From Blumeriella jaapii (lineage: Eukaryota; Ascomycota; Leotiomycetes; Helotiales; Drepanopezizaceae): DNA of 64,000 bases. Below the pieces are notes generated by a model. That model was not told the DNA's origin, did no database searches, and saw nothing but the letters and a program-made list of their open reading frames with translations. Position numbers and translations under genes: made by a program. The stretch lies in assembly GCA_009599575.1 (NCBI GenBank), contig VWND01000075.1:1178001-1242000 (forward strand), in the 5' to 3' direction. Below are positions 22,202 through 35,263 of this stretch, one piece after another (within the stretch, counting starts at the first letter, position 1; each line of letters opens with the position of its first letter).

Positions 22202-22777
22202 GTTCGACTTCCTTCTCATCTTGTAACTATCATCATATCTCTCAAATGAAAGAAAAAAGGATTGAAATCTCAAGCGAGAAGCAAGAGGACCCCCGCTTTC
22301 TCAGGTTCCCCCTCCCCCCCCCCCTCCCTTCCCTACAACGCCTGGTTCAAGGCAAGGCAAGGCTTGGAAAACTTTCACCTGAGCCAGATCTGGCGGCTGG
22401 GTGGGTACAGTACATAGGTAGGTAGGTACCTAGGTAGGTAGGTAGTAGTGTACGGTAGCTTGGTAGGTACGTATTACATACTTAGCCCGGTAAGGGTACA
22501 TAGGTACAGTACAGTAGGTGACGGGGACATGCTCCCCCATCCGAGCGTGTAGGGGGTTTTTTTTCTCTGTCGGTTTTTCTGCCTGTCTTCCTGGTTTGGG
22601 GGAATGCTGAAGAAGAGGAAGAAAAAAAAAAACGCTCTCTTGGAACAAGACATGCGTATGAACGCACACGTCACTTTACATGCGAACTGATAGCACGGCC
22701 TGGAAAACGTACATGGTGATGGGATCAACTATCCAATTCCTAAGGCTTAAGCAGCAGCTAACGAGATAACCATACAT
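22202..22777. other. Convergent intergenic region
   Basis: This is the shared 3' region of EMC1 (+) and the sugar transporter (-). It contains GGTA microsatellites (22415-22445) and short homopolymers. No gene is seen. Confidence 0.7.
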
Positions 22778-24629
22778 CTACGAATCGTCCTGCTCATCCA
22801 CCACCGTCTTGGTCCACTGGCGCGCCGGCACCTTGCGATTGAACAGGATGTCGATCTCACGGTACGAGCGGCCCTTCATCTCCGGCAGGTAGAAGTAGGC
22901 CACGACCAGGCAGCAGAAACCCGTCGCGCCCCACACGTAGCCGCACTTGCCGCCCAGGTTGCCGCCCGTCGGGTTCAGCATGTAGCTCGCGAGGAAGATG
23001 CACGGGATTTCGACGATGTAGTAGGCAGCGCGGCCGACACCCGTCGTCAGCGGCCGCAGCCGAATCGCGGACGTCTCGCCGATGATGACCCACGACGCGG
23101 GCGCCGGACCCAGAGTGAACAGGACCGAGACGATGAGCCCGAGGGAGGCTTGCGCGAGGGACGCGGAATGACCCCCGCCCACGGAGGCGGCGACTCCCAG
23201 CGCGATCAGGAGGATGGTGTTGCCGGCCGATCCCCAGAGGTAGATGCTGCGCCGCCCGAAGTAGGTCGTGAGGATCCAGGAGAGCATCACGAAGATCATT
23301 TGGAGCGCGGAGGTGATAAGGCCGAGGGCGAAGGCGGTGTCTGTTGATACGCCTGCCTCTGTAGTACCCAGATCGTTAGTACAGATTCATGTTTTCTCGT
23401 TTCTTGGTGCGATCGGTACGGGAGACTGAATGACTCACGCTCGAAGAAATAGACGGCTTGGTTGGCAATCAGGTTACCGGTCAGGTTCTGCGCGGCGTAC
23501 ACACCGCACACGATGGCGGTTCGGTAGAGGTCGACGCCCTTGAAGAGCTCGAGGTAGCCGGGCGGCTTCTCGGACAGCTCCATCTCGATGACACGGCGCA
23601 TCATGGCCACGGTCTCGCTGACCTTGGTCGTAGACTTGCGGCCGAGACGCTCGACGGATTTGGCGGCTTGATCGAGCCGGCCTTTGCGCACCAGCCACCA
23701 GGGAGACTCGGCGCGAACCAGATGAGGATCGCGAGCGGGGTGGGGAACATCCACTGCAGCGCGATGGGGACCCTGTGTTTACCTCGTTAGCGTGGGAATC
23801 GCTTTCGGCGACTCAGCGGCCAATTACCTGTACGCGTCGTCGGTGTTGACGCCGTTGTAGCGGTATGTGACGCCTCCGACGATGATGCTGCCCACGGCCC
23901 AGAACATCTGCAGCATCTGCGTCGCCGGCGCTCTGAGTTTCAGGGGCACGATCTCCGAACAGTAGGCGGGCGCGTTCGCGATGAAGATGCCCCACGGGAT
24001 GCCCTCGAGGATCTGGGCGGCGAACATGACGGGCAGCGAGTTGGCAAAGTAGAAGATAAAGATGAAGGCGTTCAGGAACATGAGGCCCGTCAGCGTCGAG
24101 TAGCGGTAGCCGACACGACTCGTGAGCGGGCCAGCCACGAAGACGCCAATCAAGGCGCCGAGCTGTCCCGAGACTTGCAGAGCTTGCTGCCACTTGGTCT
24201 CGATGACCCATTCCAGCTGGCCGGCGGAGTTCGTGTGTTGGATGCCATACTCGCGCCTGAAGCGCGGGAGAGCCACGAAATTGCCCATCAGGAAGACGTC
24301 GTAGGACTCCATGATCTGTCGAGGGGTGTTAGTCGGGGCCAGGACAGCGAGAGGGTCTCCAAGTCGTCAGTCAGTCAGTCGTCACTCACGATGGTGCAGG
24401 ACATGACAAAGGCCCAGAACGAGGCCATTGGGTAGGCGCGCACCGCCTCGAGCACGCCCATGTTGTGCTCGACATTCTCGGCCTCGACGGCGCCGGCCTT
24501 GTAGTCGGCGACGCGCGCCTTCTCGTCCAGATCGTGGACATTCTCGACCTGGTTGATGGCGCCCTCGGCCTTGGGCGCGCCGGCGTACGACTCGCTCTTT
24601 TCGACGGCATGTGGAGGGCCGGCACTCAT
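22778..24629 (-). CDS. MFS alpha-glucoside (maltose-type) H+ symporter, one frameshift
   Basis: Four exons are read on the minus strand: 24629-24390, 24315-23828, 23772-23439 and 23358-22778. The protein is a sugar-porter-family MFS transporter with about 12 helices, most like fungal maltose/alpha-glucoside permeases. Signs are ESYDVFLMGNF in the first helix region, an ESPWWLVRKGR motif in the central loop, NLTGNLIANQAVYFFE, and PEMKGRSYREIDILF near the C-terminus. It should import disaccharides at the plasma membrane. In exon 3 the frame changes between FAP and ESPWW at about 23709-23711: one base is missing. The exons sum to 1643 bases and one added base gives 547 codons plus stop, so everything else fits. 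Either the gene is freshly inactivated or the consensus has a one-base error. Confidence 0.88.
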
Positions 24630-27017
24630 GATGGCGGGCAGCTGGGGGATTGAGGAGGACCTTGCTGGGGTGCGGAGTCCAAGGCGCGAGAGGGGACCGC
24701 CGTCACATTATATAGTGGTGGTGAAGCTGTGGTGTGGTGGAGTGGTGGTGTTGTGGTGTTGTGGTGTGATGGTTGCGGAAAAGTCTTGCGGGGAAGATGC
24801 AGGTTGGGGTCAGTCGACCTCCGGAAGAGATGGCCCCGAGCAACCTCCCCAGCTCGCTTAGCGGGCGGTCAGGCATTCTGTCAGCGGGCAGTGGGCAGGT
24901 GCTGCTTTCGGGCTAGCGGCCCTCGCTCTGCTGTGTGCCAAATGGGTTTTCGTTCGCAGCTCGAAACTCTCGCCATCACATCCTTCGCCGTTTCTCTTCT
25001 GCTCTGCAACCATGCAACCATGCAAGCCAGCCGGCCAGCAACACGAGCGCCCCAGCCCGCCACCACCAGCGCTGATTGGGCCGCATCTGCCCATCGGCCC
25101 GGTTTTCCCGCGCCAGGAGGTGCCCGTCTGCCACGGCGGGCTCAGCTCCCCCCGCGCGCCCAATCACGCCGACGCACAAACAAGCCTTCTGGCGAAGTTA
25201 GCTGCAAAGCTTCGCCGCGCTTCCCCGGATTCCAGACGCGTGGGCGCCTGCGAAAAGAACCACGAGACCTCGAGACACCCGCCAATCCGGACGGGCGGCG
25301 CGCGGTCGAGGCGCACAGCGTGATAGATCGGCGAGGACCGTCCGAAGCTCATGACGGACGGCGGGGAGGAGGGGAAGCACGACTGCACATTCTCGCGAGG
25401 GCGAAGGTCGCGGCGCGCCCAGCCGACGCAAGACTTCTTGGGTGTAGAAGCTTCTTTTTCGGCCAAGCGACCCGCTGTCGGAAAGCGCACCAATCCCACG
25501 AGGAGATGTGAGCCTCTCGTCCCAAGAGGGCGGACCCATCGTGTGCGCAACAGCGAGCTTGACCAGCGAGCCTGCTTCGGTGCGGCGGTCTTCGAGACCA
25601 GGCCGGATGGAGATCTGTGGGCGTGAGACAAGACGGAGAGTGGTCACGTCTCTCGATCTGGCGAAAGCGCCGATTCCCGTGCCCATCTGTACCACCACGA
25701 TGGATGACTTGAAGATTCGAGAGAGCAGAGAGTTCGAGAGAGAGCCAGGCCATGTTTTCTCGGCCCTGAGCCTGCCCCTCGTCCGCGCTCTTCGCTGTCA
25801 CAGTCATGGCCGATCCCTGTATGCAGAGCGCATACGCGTAAGCAAGACAACCTACCTCGAGAGTTTGGAGAAAGCTTTGGTGAAAACCTTAAGTTCTCAG
25901 CCTGTCCACAAACCCCTGAGGTGGTCTTTGTTTCCGCGGGGGATGAAGCAGACGTATGTCTGTCCCCCGCCTGCATGTCACAGTGCCCTCACGAGTGGAT
26001 GGGCCTCTTCGCAAGACCACGTCTGCATCGTAGACGAGCACTTCTAGTACTTCGCATCATGGGTCAATCTTGTGGAATTCTACAGCATCGTACCGTAGTC
26101 AGTCAGTGCGTGTACCCTGGCTCTACTGGTGCCGAACAGAGACTTGGCAATGCCGCTTTTCATCATGGGGTGGCACCCTTGTGAATTGTAACATCCCTTG
26201 TACATTGTCAAAACCGCCCTGCAATAGGAACCTTTCCAGTGAACCAGGATCGCGCTTAGACTTACATCGTAGAATTAACAATCTTCCGAGCATGTCCAGG
26301 ACCGTACAGTACCATCGCAGTATTACTTGGCCGAAGTCCGCCGGCCCATGGGGATCTACAGCATGGGGAGATAGACATCGGACGCATACGGAGTCCTGAA
26401 GAGTATGTACAGCACAGTACAGTACTCCCCGAAGTACTGACTTCCACAGTGCTGTACTTGCGTAGTGGCCGCACGAGTAAGTCGATGAGTATCGAAGTTA
26501 ATCTTTTTTTGTTCCCCCAAAGTAAACTCAGTGGTTACTTTCCACACAATAGGTTAACCCGGCTCCAAATCTTCGACTACTTCTACATGCCTTCTTTCTG
26601 CCTTAACTTTCTGAAGCCATCGTCGTCGGCGTTCCGATGAAAGCCCACGCGTCCGGTCGGCCGATCACGTGATGGCTGCATTCGGATTCATCGAGACGAA
26701 GGATGACTTGAAGGAATGGGTCTACCTCTATCTATCTATCGATCTATCGATCTATATATATAGATCTCGAGTTTAGCTTAGCGGGCCTTGGTACGGTACT
26801 GACATCTCAGTCTAAGTCGCGTACAGTACTTACAGTAAGTAGACTTCACTCCAATCCCGAGCATATCCGAGACCTGACACAACGCTCGCAGGCCATTTCA
26901 AGCTTCGGGCCCAGCACGCGTACAGGCCAGACCACGTGACTGACTACCATGCTCACGAACCTCCTCACGCTCGTCCTCTTCTGGATATCGATCGCCGGAG
27001 GCCAGAACCCTGACACG
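24630..27017. other. Intergenic region, no supported gene
   Basis: The first part is the promoter of the sugar transporter, with GTGGTG repeats at about 24716-24770. Long overlapping ORFs on both strands (for example 24729-25511 and 25164-25631) follow from high GC and have no recognisable domain. At 26395-26470 and 26790-26840 there are clustered GTACAGTAC-like palindromes. At 26730-26765 there is a CTAT/GATC/TATA repeat. Confidence 0.6.
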
Positions 27018-29045
27018 ATGGCAACACCGGCACACCTGCTATCGCCGTCTCAAGCGCAGGCGCTGTTCGATATCCTCAGCCATCATGAAGCCTACCAAGA
27101 GATTCGCGACCTGCGCGAGCCAGGCTTCCTGGCGCGCAGTGGGACCCCCTTCAGGACGGCTCCATCAGGCGAACGAGATGCCGCTGATGCACGCCCTCTT
27201 CTCGTCGTTCTTGGTCCCGCTGCCAGGGCTCAAGGACGTGTCGCTAGACTTCTACCAGGCCAAATGCCAGGAAATCATAGACGATTTCGCCAAGGCCGAT
27301 CTCAGCGAGTCCTACGAGGCCGGCTACATAGGCATTCGGAAAACCTTGGCCACGGCCGCTGCAGCTTTGCTCGAGGCGCCGGCCAGGGGCTACTATGGAG
27401 GCTTTCCCAGGAAGGAACTCAGTCGGAGCGGTGCGGTCTACGACACCTCGAAGCCGGAAGACGTCGTTGCTGCCTTTCGCGATTTTCTGCAGCGGCTGGT
27501 CTACGATGACCTCCTCGACGAGATGTTCGCCCAGGCCGGCGCAACCGACAAACTGGAAGATCACGATCTCCTGGTGCAGGCTGCTCACGAGTACATTCTT
27601 GTGATCCTCGCCTCGTTCCTTCACTACACCCTCGTCATCACCCCGGAAGGACAGACGATGCTTACCATGGTGAAGCAAGCGAATGCCCTGGTCCCGTATA
27701 CGGCCATCAGGTCGACGCTCAGGATCGGGAATGCGGCAACGATGATCAACGGCATGGTGAGGATACTGCTCACGAAGATGACGTTGAACAGCGTGACTTC
27801 GTTCTTCGGGATCACTAACTCGAGCGACGCGGGGTGGAATTTGCTTCAGACAATTATCTGGACAGTGGTGAATTGGGACACGAACACTCTCAAATCAAGA
27901 GCGTCGGAAATAGAGAAGAGCGCTGATGCACCAAGCAAGTCCCAACTCGAAATGTTGAAGTCTTATGTAGATAAAGACCGCTTGGAGCACGAGAAATGCC
28001 GCACCATGAGCGAAGCGAAGGCAGAACCCGTCGTTGTTACAATACTAGATGAGTACGGCAGCGATCCCCTTAGCGAGAAGCAAATCCCACTTGCTCTCGA
28101 TTACCTTTCGGTTCTGGTATCTCTTCGGGACCGGCGCCAGATCACGGCAATCCTCTGTTCACGACAACCCGATCTCCTCACGCAAGCGGTACGGGAATGT
28201 GTGGCGGCCTACGACCCCGTCATACGTGCTCTACACAAAGCTGTCGATTTAAGCGGTACCGTCAGCGACTTCCAGTCTTTCCTGGACGATTTACTGGCTT
28301 TTGCTCCCTCGGGCAAGAACACCGCTACGGCCAGCGTTGGCGACTTTGTCCGGCTCCTGAGGAAACACCAAAGCTCATGTCACAGATTCATTCACCAGGT
28401 TTGCAAGAACGGACCGGAGCTAAGCGCCTGGTACAAAGAGTGGATTCGGTCCTCATCGGCGCATTTCCGAGTTAGCTATCAAAACGAGAACGCGAGCCCG
28501 GCGCAGATGCAGGCGGCGCGGGCAAGCTCACCCCCCATCTCCAAACCGCCGTCTCGCAACTCCCAGAGAAGGAGCGGGCCCAAGTGCTCGAAGAGTGCGA
28601 CGCCTATGCGTCCTACCACGCACATCTCTCGTCCGCCTCCCTGTCCGACATGGTCTTCGATGTGGAGCCCGCGCCGCCTCCGAGGAGGCTGCGGAAGGCC
28701 TTCACATCCTTGCACGCGTCGAAGCCGGCCATCCGCGAGCCGTCGCCCACGAGACCGTCGCCGGGCCCCGGCATGTTCCTGCGGCGCTGGCAGGCGTACC
28801 TCAACGCGACGGCCATCACGGCGTCGAGGCTGGGCGGGCCGGTGCGGTACGGGGGTGATGAAGATGTTGTTGCCGCGGGCCGGGTGCCGAAGAGTGGACC
28901 GGCGAAAGATGGGCCGGCCCACTTGGCTGGCGATACACAAGCGCCGGATGTGGCACCTAAATGCGCGAGGACGGTGGAGTTGTTGGGGGGTAGGTTTCGC
29001 GAGATTCTGAGGGAGGCTGGGAAAGAGCATTCGGTAGGCGTTTAG
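27018..29045 (+). pseudogene. Lec1/YPR097W-like PX-associated (PXB/DUF3818) protein, frameshifted
   Basis: The product resembles the fungal family with PX-associated domains, typified by yeast YPR097W/Lec1, which acts in lipid handling. The N-terminus (LLSPSQAQALFDIL), LVPLPGLKDV and DLSESYEAGYIGIRKTLA match the first helical domain. GNAATMINGMVRILL and LTQAVRECVAAYDPVIRALH match the second. I see no PX domain between them. Coding starts in frame 3 (ATG at 27018; an upstream in-frame ATG at 26949 would add a hydrophobic leader). It moves to frame 1 within about 27140-27175 near a CCCCC run, and returns to frame 3 between about 28470 and 28512. No intron of plausible size explains either change. 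The two shifts cancel, and total length would be 675 residues. It may be a decaying gene or one with consensus errors. Confidence 0.72.
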
Positions 29046-32000
29046 GTGGGCGAGTTCTACTTGTATATAGGTATAGACGCAGGAATGCACATCATGATCC
29101 GAAAGATGTGCGCAGATCAAGTGCTACAATTGGAATTCTGAACACAAAAGGAAGCGCGTCAACACTTGCAATGCTCAATTTAACACGTGACTGTCAACGA
29201 AATACGCTAGCTGCGTAGATGAGATTGATGTGTACCGTAGGCACAGTAAACAATACCATTGTGCTGAACCACGTGCTACTAATAATCACGCGTGTATTTC
29301 GATTTTGGAACATAAAGAAACCTGCCCCAAGTGGAGAGATGTCTACATACATACAGCCAGCCTATCAATGCTTGTGCAACATCTGACCAACACCCCAGCC
29401 ATGCGACAGACGTAGCCCCTTGGCTTTCTGACCCATCTTCCAACGAGGCATATCAGCACCAAGCGGAAACGTAGCTTCCCATCCAAGTTCTGGGTAGAAG
29501 CGATCTTCGGTGCCACTGTGTCGGCAGACGGTAGTGAAATCCGAGTTCCTGATCCTCACGTTCTAAGCCCGATGTTCTGTCGTCTTGTCTGGCCTTGCGA
29601 CGCCGTCCGTCAGCTCTCGGCTACCACTACGTAAAACAGGCAGGCACACTTCCTCCCACCAGGGAGTTACCCATCGTCTGAGAGCTGGATGTTCTTGGTG
29701 CGATCAACCCGGACAGGTGTGCAAGGTGTGGTCCGGGCAGCGGAGGGAAAGCCGTGGATGGGCTCGAGGAGGATCTCCCGGTCGAGAGTAGTATGTATGT
29801 ACAGTTGGTGTGTATCTTGACCGTGTGGATGGAGATGCAAGCGCCTAGCTCCGTTAAGCGAGACCTAGATAGACGACCCAAACAAGCAGACCAGCGAACT
29901 GTCAAGACTACGCAATGCGTGCATCGCGTGGATCCAGGCTAGACAGAGACTCGCTCGCTCCCCAGGGGAAGATGTGTCGCTGAAGCAAGTCCTGTACTCT
30001 CCGGCCTTTCCCCCTCTCCAACTCGACGCACAGCAGCAGCAAAGCAGTCGTCTCCCACCACCCAGCTAGCTCCCCTCCCACGCACGCCCAGCACATGCCC
30101 ACCCGCCAGCGCCGCAACGTCCGCCCTCTCCCTCGCCTTGAGCCGCCTCGTCCGGGACAGCCCGAAGCGCCTCGTCCCCTTGCAAACCCAAGTCGCCGCG
30201 CCGTCCGCCGTCAGGAAACCAGCTCTCCGCCACCAGCATCCTCCTCCTCCTCCTCCTCCTCTCGCAACGACCAGGGCCGCTCCAATCGCCTCTCCTCGCT
30301 GCGCGGCCACGGCCCCGTCGTCGCCTGGTGGGCCAGCCAGCCACGGCTTCACTGAAAGTCATCGCGTCGCGGAGGCCAGCAGAGCGGAGAGGCGGAACTG
30401 CTGCTGCTCCGGTCAGACGTGGCACGCGCTGTCGTCTGATCGTAAACGTCGTTGCCTGTGTACGGATCACATCCCTTTTCCTTTCCTGCCAACCACCGCA
30501 AGCACCACGGTCGGAGCAAGTTAAGGCGGGCGGATAGACCCATCCCGATTATCCGCAGATCTGAACGCGATGTAACCTCTGACGGCGAAAACATGATGAC
30601 GATAGCGCTGATATTGCCCCAATACTTTTGTAGGTTGCAAAAGGTAAATAGTAAGCTGAGGAATGCCGAGCGTGATACAGACTTGTGTGAAAAGTGCTGA
30701 AGTTCAGAGTGCGGAGGTTTTCGATTGTTCTCGTGAGGTGAATTGCCGTCTGGGCCAGGGACGCGGATTTCTTGCTCTGATCGCGAGAATGTTCGCTACC
30801 CGACTTTGAGAAAGCTGCTCCATCGTGATACGGTGGTACTTTATAATACGTGTGGATTTACACAAAACGATGGGTGGGTGGACAGAGTCACGAGAGGAGC
30901 TAGGAGGGCCGCTGAGTCTGCTGGACTTCGCGTTCCTCCGTGTATTGGCTGTATGTCTTGCGGAGCTACGGATAATCAGAATCGTGCTTGCTTCAATAAC
31001 AGTTGGGGAGCTTTTTGCGTTTGTTGTCATAACGAAGGAAACGGGTGCATTAATTCTTACCTTTTCGTAGGTAACTTCTGCTTGAAGCTTTGCATTTGCG
31101 GCTAGATCGACCGGTCGTAGTAGAGAGGCTGGTTATTTTTTTGCGTCGATCTTATTTTCAAAATCAGTTTTTGTTATGCTCATCTCACCAGCAATTTTTC
31201 GTTCTGTTGTGGAAAAAGCTTTCAAAGACCGGCAGCACGAGAAGCACAGCAGTCTTCCTCTTTTTCTCTCAACGGCTACAACACGTGAGCGAAAAGCTAG
31301 AGAAAGTGCTCTAGGTGAAAGACTTGCTTGATTGGATTTAAAAGCCTTTTTCATGACAGGCGGGGGAAAACACTTGCTAGCGGTATCCTACAGTAACACA
31401 AAATTGAGTCCCAGAACTAGCTGCGGCGTGTAAGAAAACTAATCCTTTTACTATGACCGGTCGATGTAGCCGCGAATAAAAGCTACACGCAAAAGGTTAC
31501 GAAACAGGAACAGGTAATGCATCCGTTTTTTGTGTTGAAGCAACGCTCGCAATGTGCTTCGAAACAGTTATCAAAACAGCGCTACGGCTGGGAGGTGGAG
31601 GGAGGCCCGGCACGCGATGCTGCGCGCCTCGCCTGCCTACTCGTCTTCGAGCGGCACCATCGACGTTCCCGGGGACCGGCTCTCTCTCCCTCTCTGTTCG
31701 TTTGGCGATTGGTTTGGCTTTGGACCATCAAGATATCAGGCCAGACACGGATGATGATGATGATGATAATATTGTTTAACGTCTGGAGGGGGAGTGAAAC
31801 TGCGCTACCTCAAGCCTCCCGCAGGGCATTGGAGACGTGCTAAGCTGGGGATTTTTACATGCAAAAGACTCTCGAGAAAGCAGTTACATAAAAGAAAAGT
31901 ATGACAAGAGTCCGCTATTTGAGCCCCTCCCCTATAGGCGGGATGGTTCTCCATGGAATTCGTGAAATGGCCTTCGATAAATCAAGTGATCTGAGTATCA

Positions 32001-33431
32001 TTTGTAGCTCCGCGGGCCATGCAGCCAGTGCACGGAGGAACGCGAGAATTGAAAGTCCTAGAGCAGTACTGAATTCCGTTCAAATACGAACGAAGAGAAA
32101 GATCAGAGATCTCGAAAGAAGCAGAGGTTCCATCTGTGTCTTTACCCTGATCTCGCCGTTGGCGATGTGGGGTAGTGGTGGATTGTGTCTTGGCTTAGAC
32201 TCCTCTTTTTTGTTGGGATCAATGTATCACGCAGCCCAGGTTCGATCGGAATCACGTTCTGAGAACCCGTATTGTTTACTGCATCGTGCAGTGCTGGGCA
32301 TGGTGCATATGCCGGTTAATGTGTGTCTGTGGGCTTTCTGTACAGTGCAAGGGTGCAAATACCGAGGACTGGGGTAATCCAGAAGCACGAGCACGGGCAT
32401 TTCTCTTTGATATTGCATCCCTCTGGCCGGGGTGATGGTCATCAGCGGAAAGACCCGAACGAAGTGGTTCAGAAGTGGCCCAGAAAACGACTTGTAAAGT
32501 AGCAGCTCGTGTTGCGCTATTACACCCTTAAATGGAACATGTCAGAAAAGCTTTTTGTTTATCTGTTGGTTCAACCGGCGTAAATGCAGCGGCATGGCTC
32601 TCAAAGTATACACCAAAGTATAGTCCAATCAGATGCAGTGTTAACACTTGAATGTGGTCAGTGCTACGAAGGGGTTACAGTATACATCAAGTAAGACACA
32701 TCGTATGATCACATTGGCATTGGACAACAATAAGACAACGGGAAGTATGGCTTGGTGGTGATACTTTATTTACCCGTGTACTACATCTGAAGACTAAGTG
32801 CATAAGCGACACCCACGATCGATGTCCAAACGACATCATGTCCGAACAGTACAAATCAGTGCATATGCATACCACTCTACAGTTTAAACTGGGATCTCTC
32901 ATGCTCAGCGCCGGAAACCGGCACACGAGATCTGCTCCGACAGAGTTTGGACCTTCTGTCTAGTGGGGTGGGTACGATCACACTGTACCTCGTATGTCGA
33001 TGGTCTTTTAGAGTATTGAGATAGCGATAACAGCCTTCGGACATTGGTCCTGTGTATAACGATTTCCGCGTTGTTATTAGATACCAAAATGCGATGTTGG
33101 AAAAAGCAATAGCCCGCTCTTCTGGGTGGGGTAATTAGGTTCAGACCGCGTCCAGGGGTCCAAACCTTTACTTCATGAATCATGCGGATCGGTGCTGTAA
33201 ACAGAAGCTCGTTTCGGAATCACCGATGGCCATATCGATCTTCAACTGCATATTCAACTGCCCTATTCAACTACCGCAGGCGTGGGCTGAGCTTGGCGTG
33301 CGATGTAGTGATGGATCTGGCAAACAAAAAGTTCTTTATCTAATCCAAATTGCGCTCTAGTTTGACATTCTTGAGATCCTCATCCTTTTCTCGCTCTCAG
33401 TAGCTCTGTGACCTGGCTAGAAGATTTACTC
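29046..33431. other. 4.4-kb region without a supported gene
   Basis: ORFs here are short, overlap on both strands and show no family signature. A related segment of about 60 bp occurs twice in inverted orientation (30925-30995 and 31985-32055, see findings), suggesting an old repeat. There is a short CCT repeat at 30240-30262 and an ATG repeat at 31751-31768. Genes transcribed from several small exons cannot be excluded. Confidence 0.55.
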
Positions 33432-35263
33432 ATGGCGAGTTCCTCGAAGGAAGATGCAGAGTCTCAGGCTTCGAAAACGCAGACAAAAGTTACGGGAGAA
33501 GTTATCGAGGGCTCAAGGACGCCCAGTAGCAATGATGGCCATGGCATCGAGCCTGTCACTCTCACAGAAGAGGATGTACGTTCTGTGAATTCCATACACC
33601 AGCTTTTCAAACACTCGCAGAGCTAACTCAATTTTGGATTAGGACAAGAAGATTTGTCGTAAGACGGATAAAGTGATTCTGACTATACTGGTCTGGGTGT
33701 ACTTTCTGCAGGTTCGTTTTCACCCTCACACAGTTTAGATGATCCATCGTTCACTGAGATACGATGCTAGATCTTGGACAAATCCCTACTGGGCTATGGC
33801 AGTATATTTGGTTTACAGAAAGATACGCACCTCAAAGGAAACCAATATTCCATGGTCGGCTCGATCGCCCCAATCGCGATGCTTGTCTGGCAACCATTCT
33901 CATCTATCCTCATCGTAAAGGGTACGTGTGTTTATCCCCATCGGAAAACCTCCAGATACGTTCCATAGTCTTTAAGCATGATCAAGGACCGGTCTAAATC
34001 TTCTTGAAGTGCCCCATCGAATACTAATGCCAGCAATGGTCCTGGGATGGGGCGTTGCGCAGACTGCCATGGCCGGATGCCACAACTATGCAGGACTGCT
34101 TGCCAGCCGATTCTTCCTGGGTTTGTTTGAAGGAGGCTGCCTGCCGCTTTTCGGCGTCATAACAAACCAGTGGTATCGTCGAGCTGAACAACCGATCCGA
34201 GTGGCAGCTTGGTTTGGAACGAACGGATTGGCGACAATCGTTGCATCGGCAATGTCGTACGGCCTGGGACACATCCCTTCAGACACCCTCGAGTCGTGGC
34301 AGATGTACGTCGAACCCAACCTTTGTAGATGCTTCACTAACCCGGCACAGTATCTTTCTCTTTGCGGGATTGGTTACGGTCGTCACGGCGCCCTTCGTCT
34401 ACTGGAAACTCGATAATGACATCGCATCTGCTCGTTTTTTCAACGAGAAAGAGCGGGCTCAAGCCATTGAAAGGCTCCGAGCTAACCAGACCGGTATTGG
34501 ATCGCGCGAATTCGAGTGGAGCCACGTACGGGAGCTGGCCCTAGAGCCCAAGACTTATCTATGGTTCTCAATGGCCCTCCTTCTGAATGTCGGCTCCTCA
34601 GTAACCAACACCTTCGGGCCCCTCATCCTCTCGGGTCTTGGCCATGACAAGTACATCACCTCGCTCCTCAACATGCCATTCGGCGCCGTTCAATTTATCA
34701 TCATTCTGCTCGCCTCCTACGCCGCACAGAAAGCCCGTCTCAAGGGTGCCGTTCTCGCGGCACTCATCGTCCCTGTCATTACCGGCCTCGCTGTGCTCTA
34801 CGCCGTCCCAAGAGGAGACACAGCCGCTCTTCTCGTGGGTTATTACCTGCTGGCTTTCCTCTTCGGTGGCATCCCCCTCATCGTCTCCTGGATCGTCGGC
34901 AACACGGCCGGCACAACGAAAAAGTCTGTCGTCATGTCCCTCTACAACGCTGGCTCCTCCACAGGCAACATTGTCGGTCCCTTTCTCTTCAACGCCTCTG
35001 ACGCGCCGAGATACCTCCCGGGTCTCCGCGCCGTGCTTGGCATCTACGTCGCGCTCGCTGCCCTGATCTTTATACAGCTTGCGAATCTGATGTTCTTGAA
35101 CAAGAAGCAGGCGCGAGCGCGAGTCAGGAATGGCAAGCAGGCTGTCATTCACGATACGTCGATGGAGGATCGCTACGCGGCCGTTGACACATCGGCGGGT
35201 GTGGGGGAGCATGCGTTTGATTTGACGGATCGGAAGAATGACGAATTTGTATATATCTATTAA
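33432..35263 (+). CDS. MFS permease, Dal5/allantoate-pantothenate (ACS) family
   Basis: Five exons are read: 33432-33575, 33643-33711, 33771-33921, 34010-34304 and 34351-35263. All junctions are GT...AG and in phase, giving 523 residues. The protein is an anion:cation symporter-family MFS transporter, like fungal allantoate, pantothenate or vitamin permeases. Signs are DKVILTILVWVYFLQ in helix 1, LLASRFFLGLFEGGCLP (the family's RFFLGxxE motif), QWYRRAEQPIR between the halves, WKLDNDIASARFFNEKER in the central loop, and GNTAGTTKKSVVMSLYNAG in the second half. It should act at the plasma membrane importing a carboxylated small molecule. The substrate cannot be told from sequence. No neighbouring catabolic gene is visible that would suggest one. 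Confidence 0.92.

Noticed and set aside
24729..25511. Plus-strand ORF of 260 codons
   Set aside because: GC-driven ORF, competing ORFs on the opposite strand, no family signature; starts in a GTG/GGTG repeat.
29046..33431. tRNA or rRNA genes in the gene-poor stretch
   Set aside because: I looked for a T-loop consensus paired with an acceptor stem and found no convincing cloverleaf; a covariance-model scan would be decisive.
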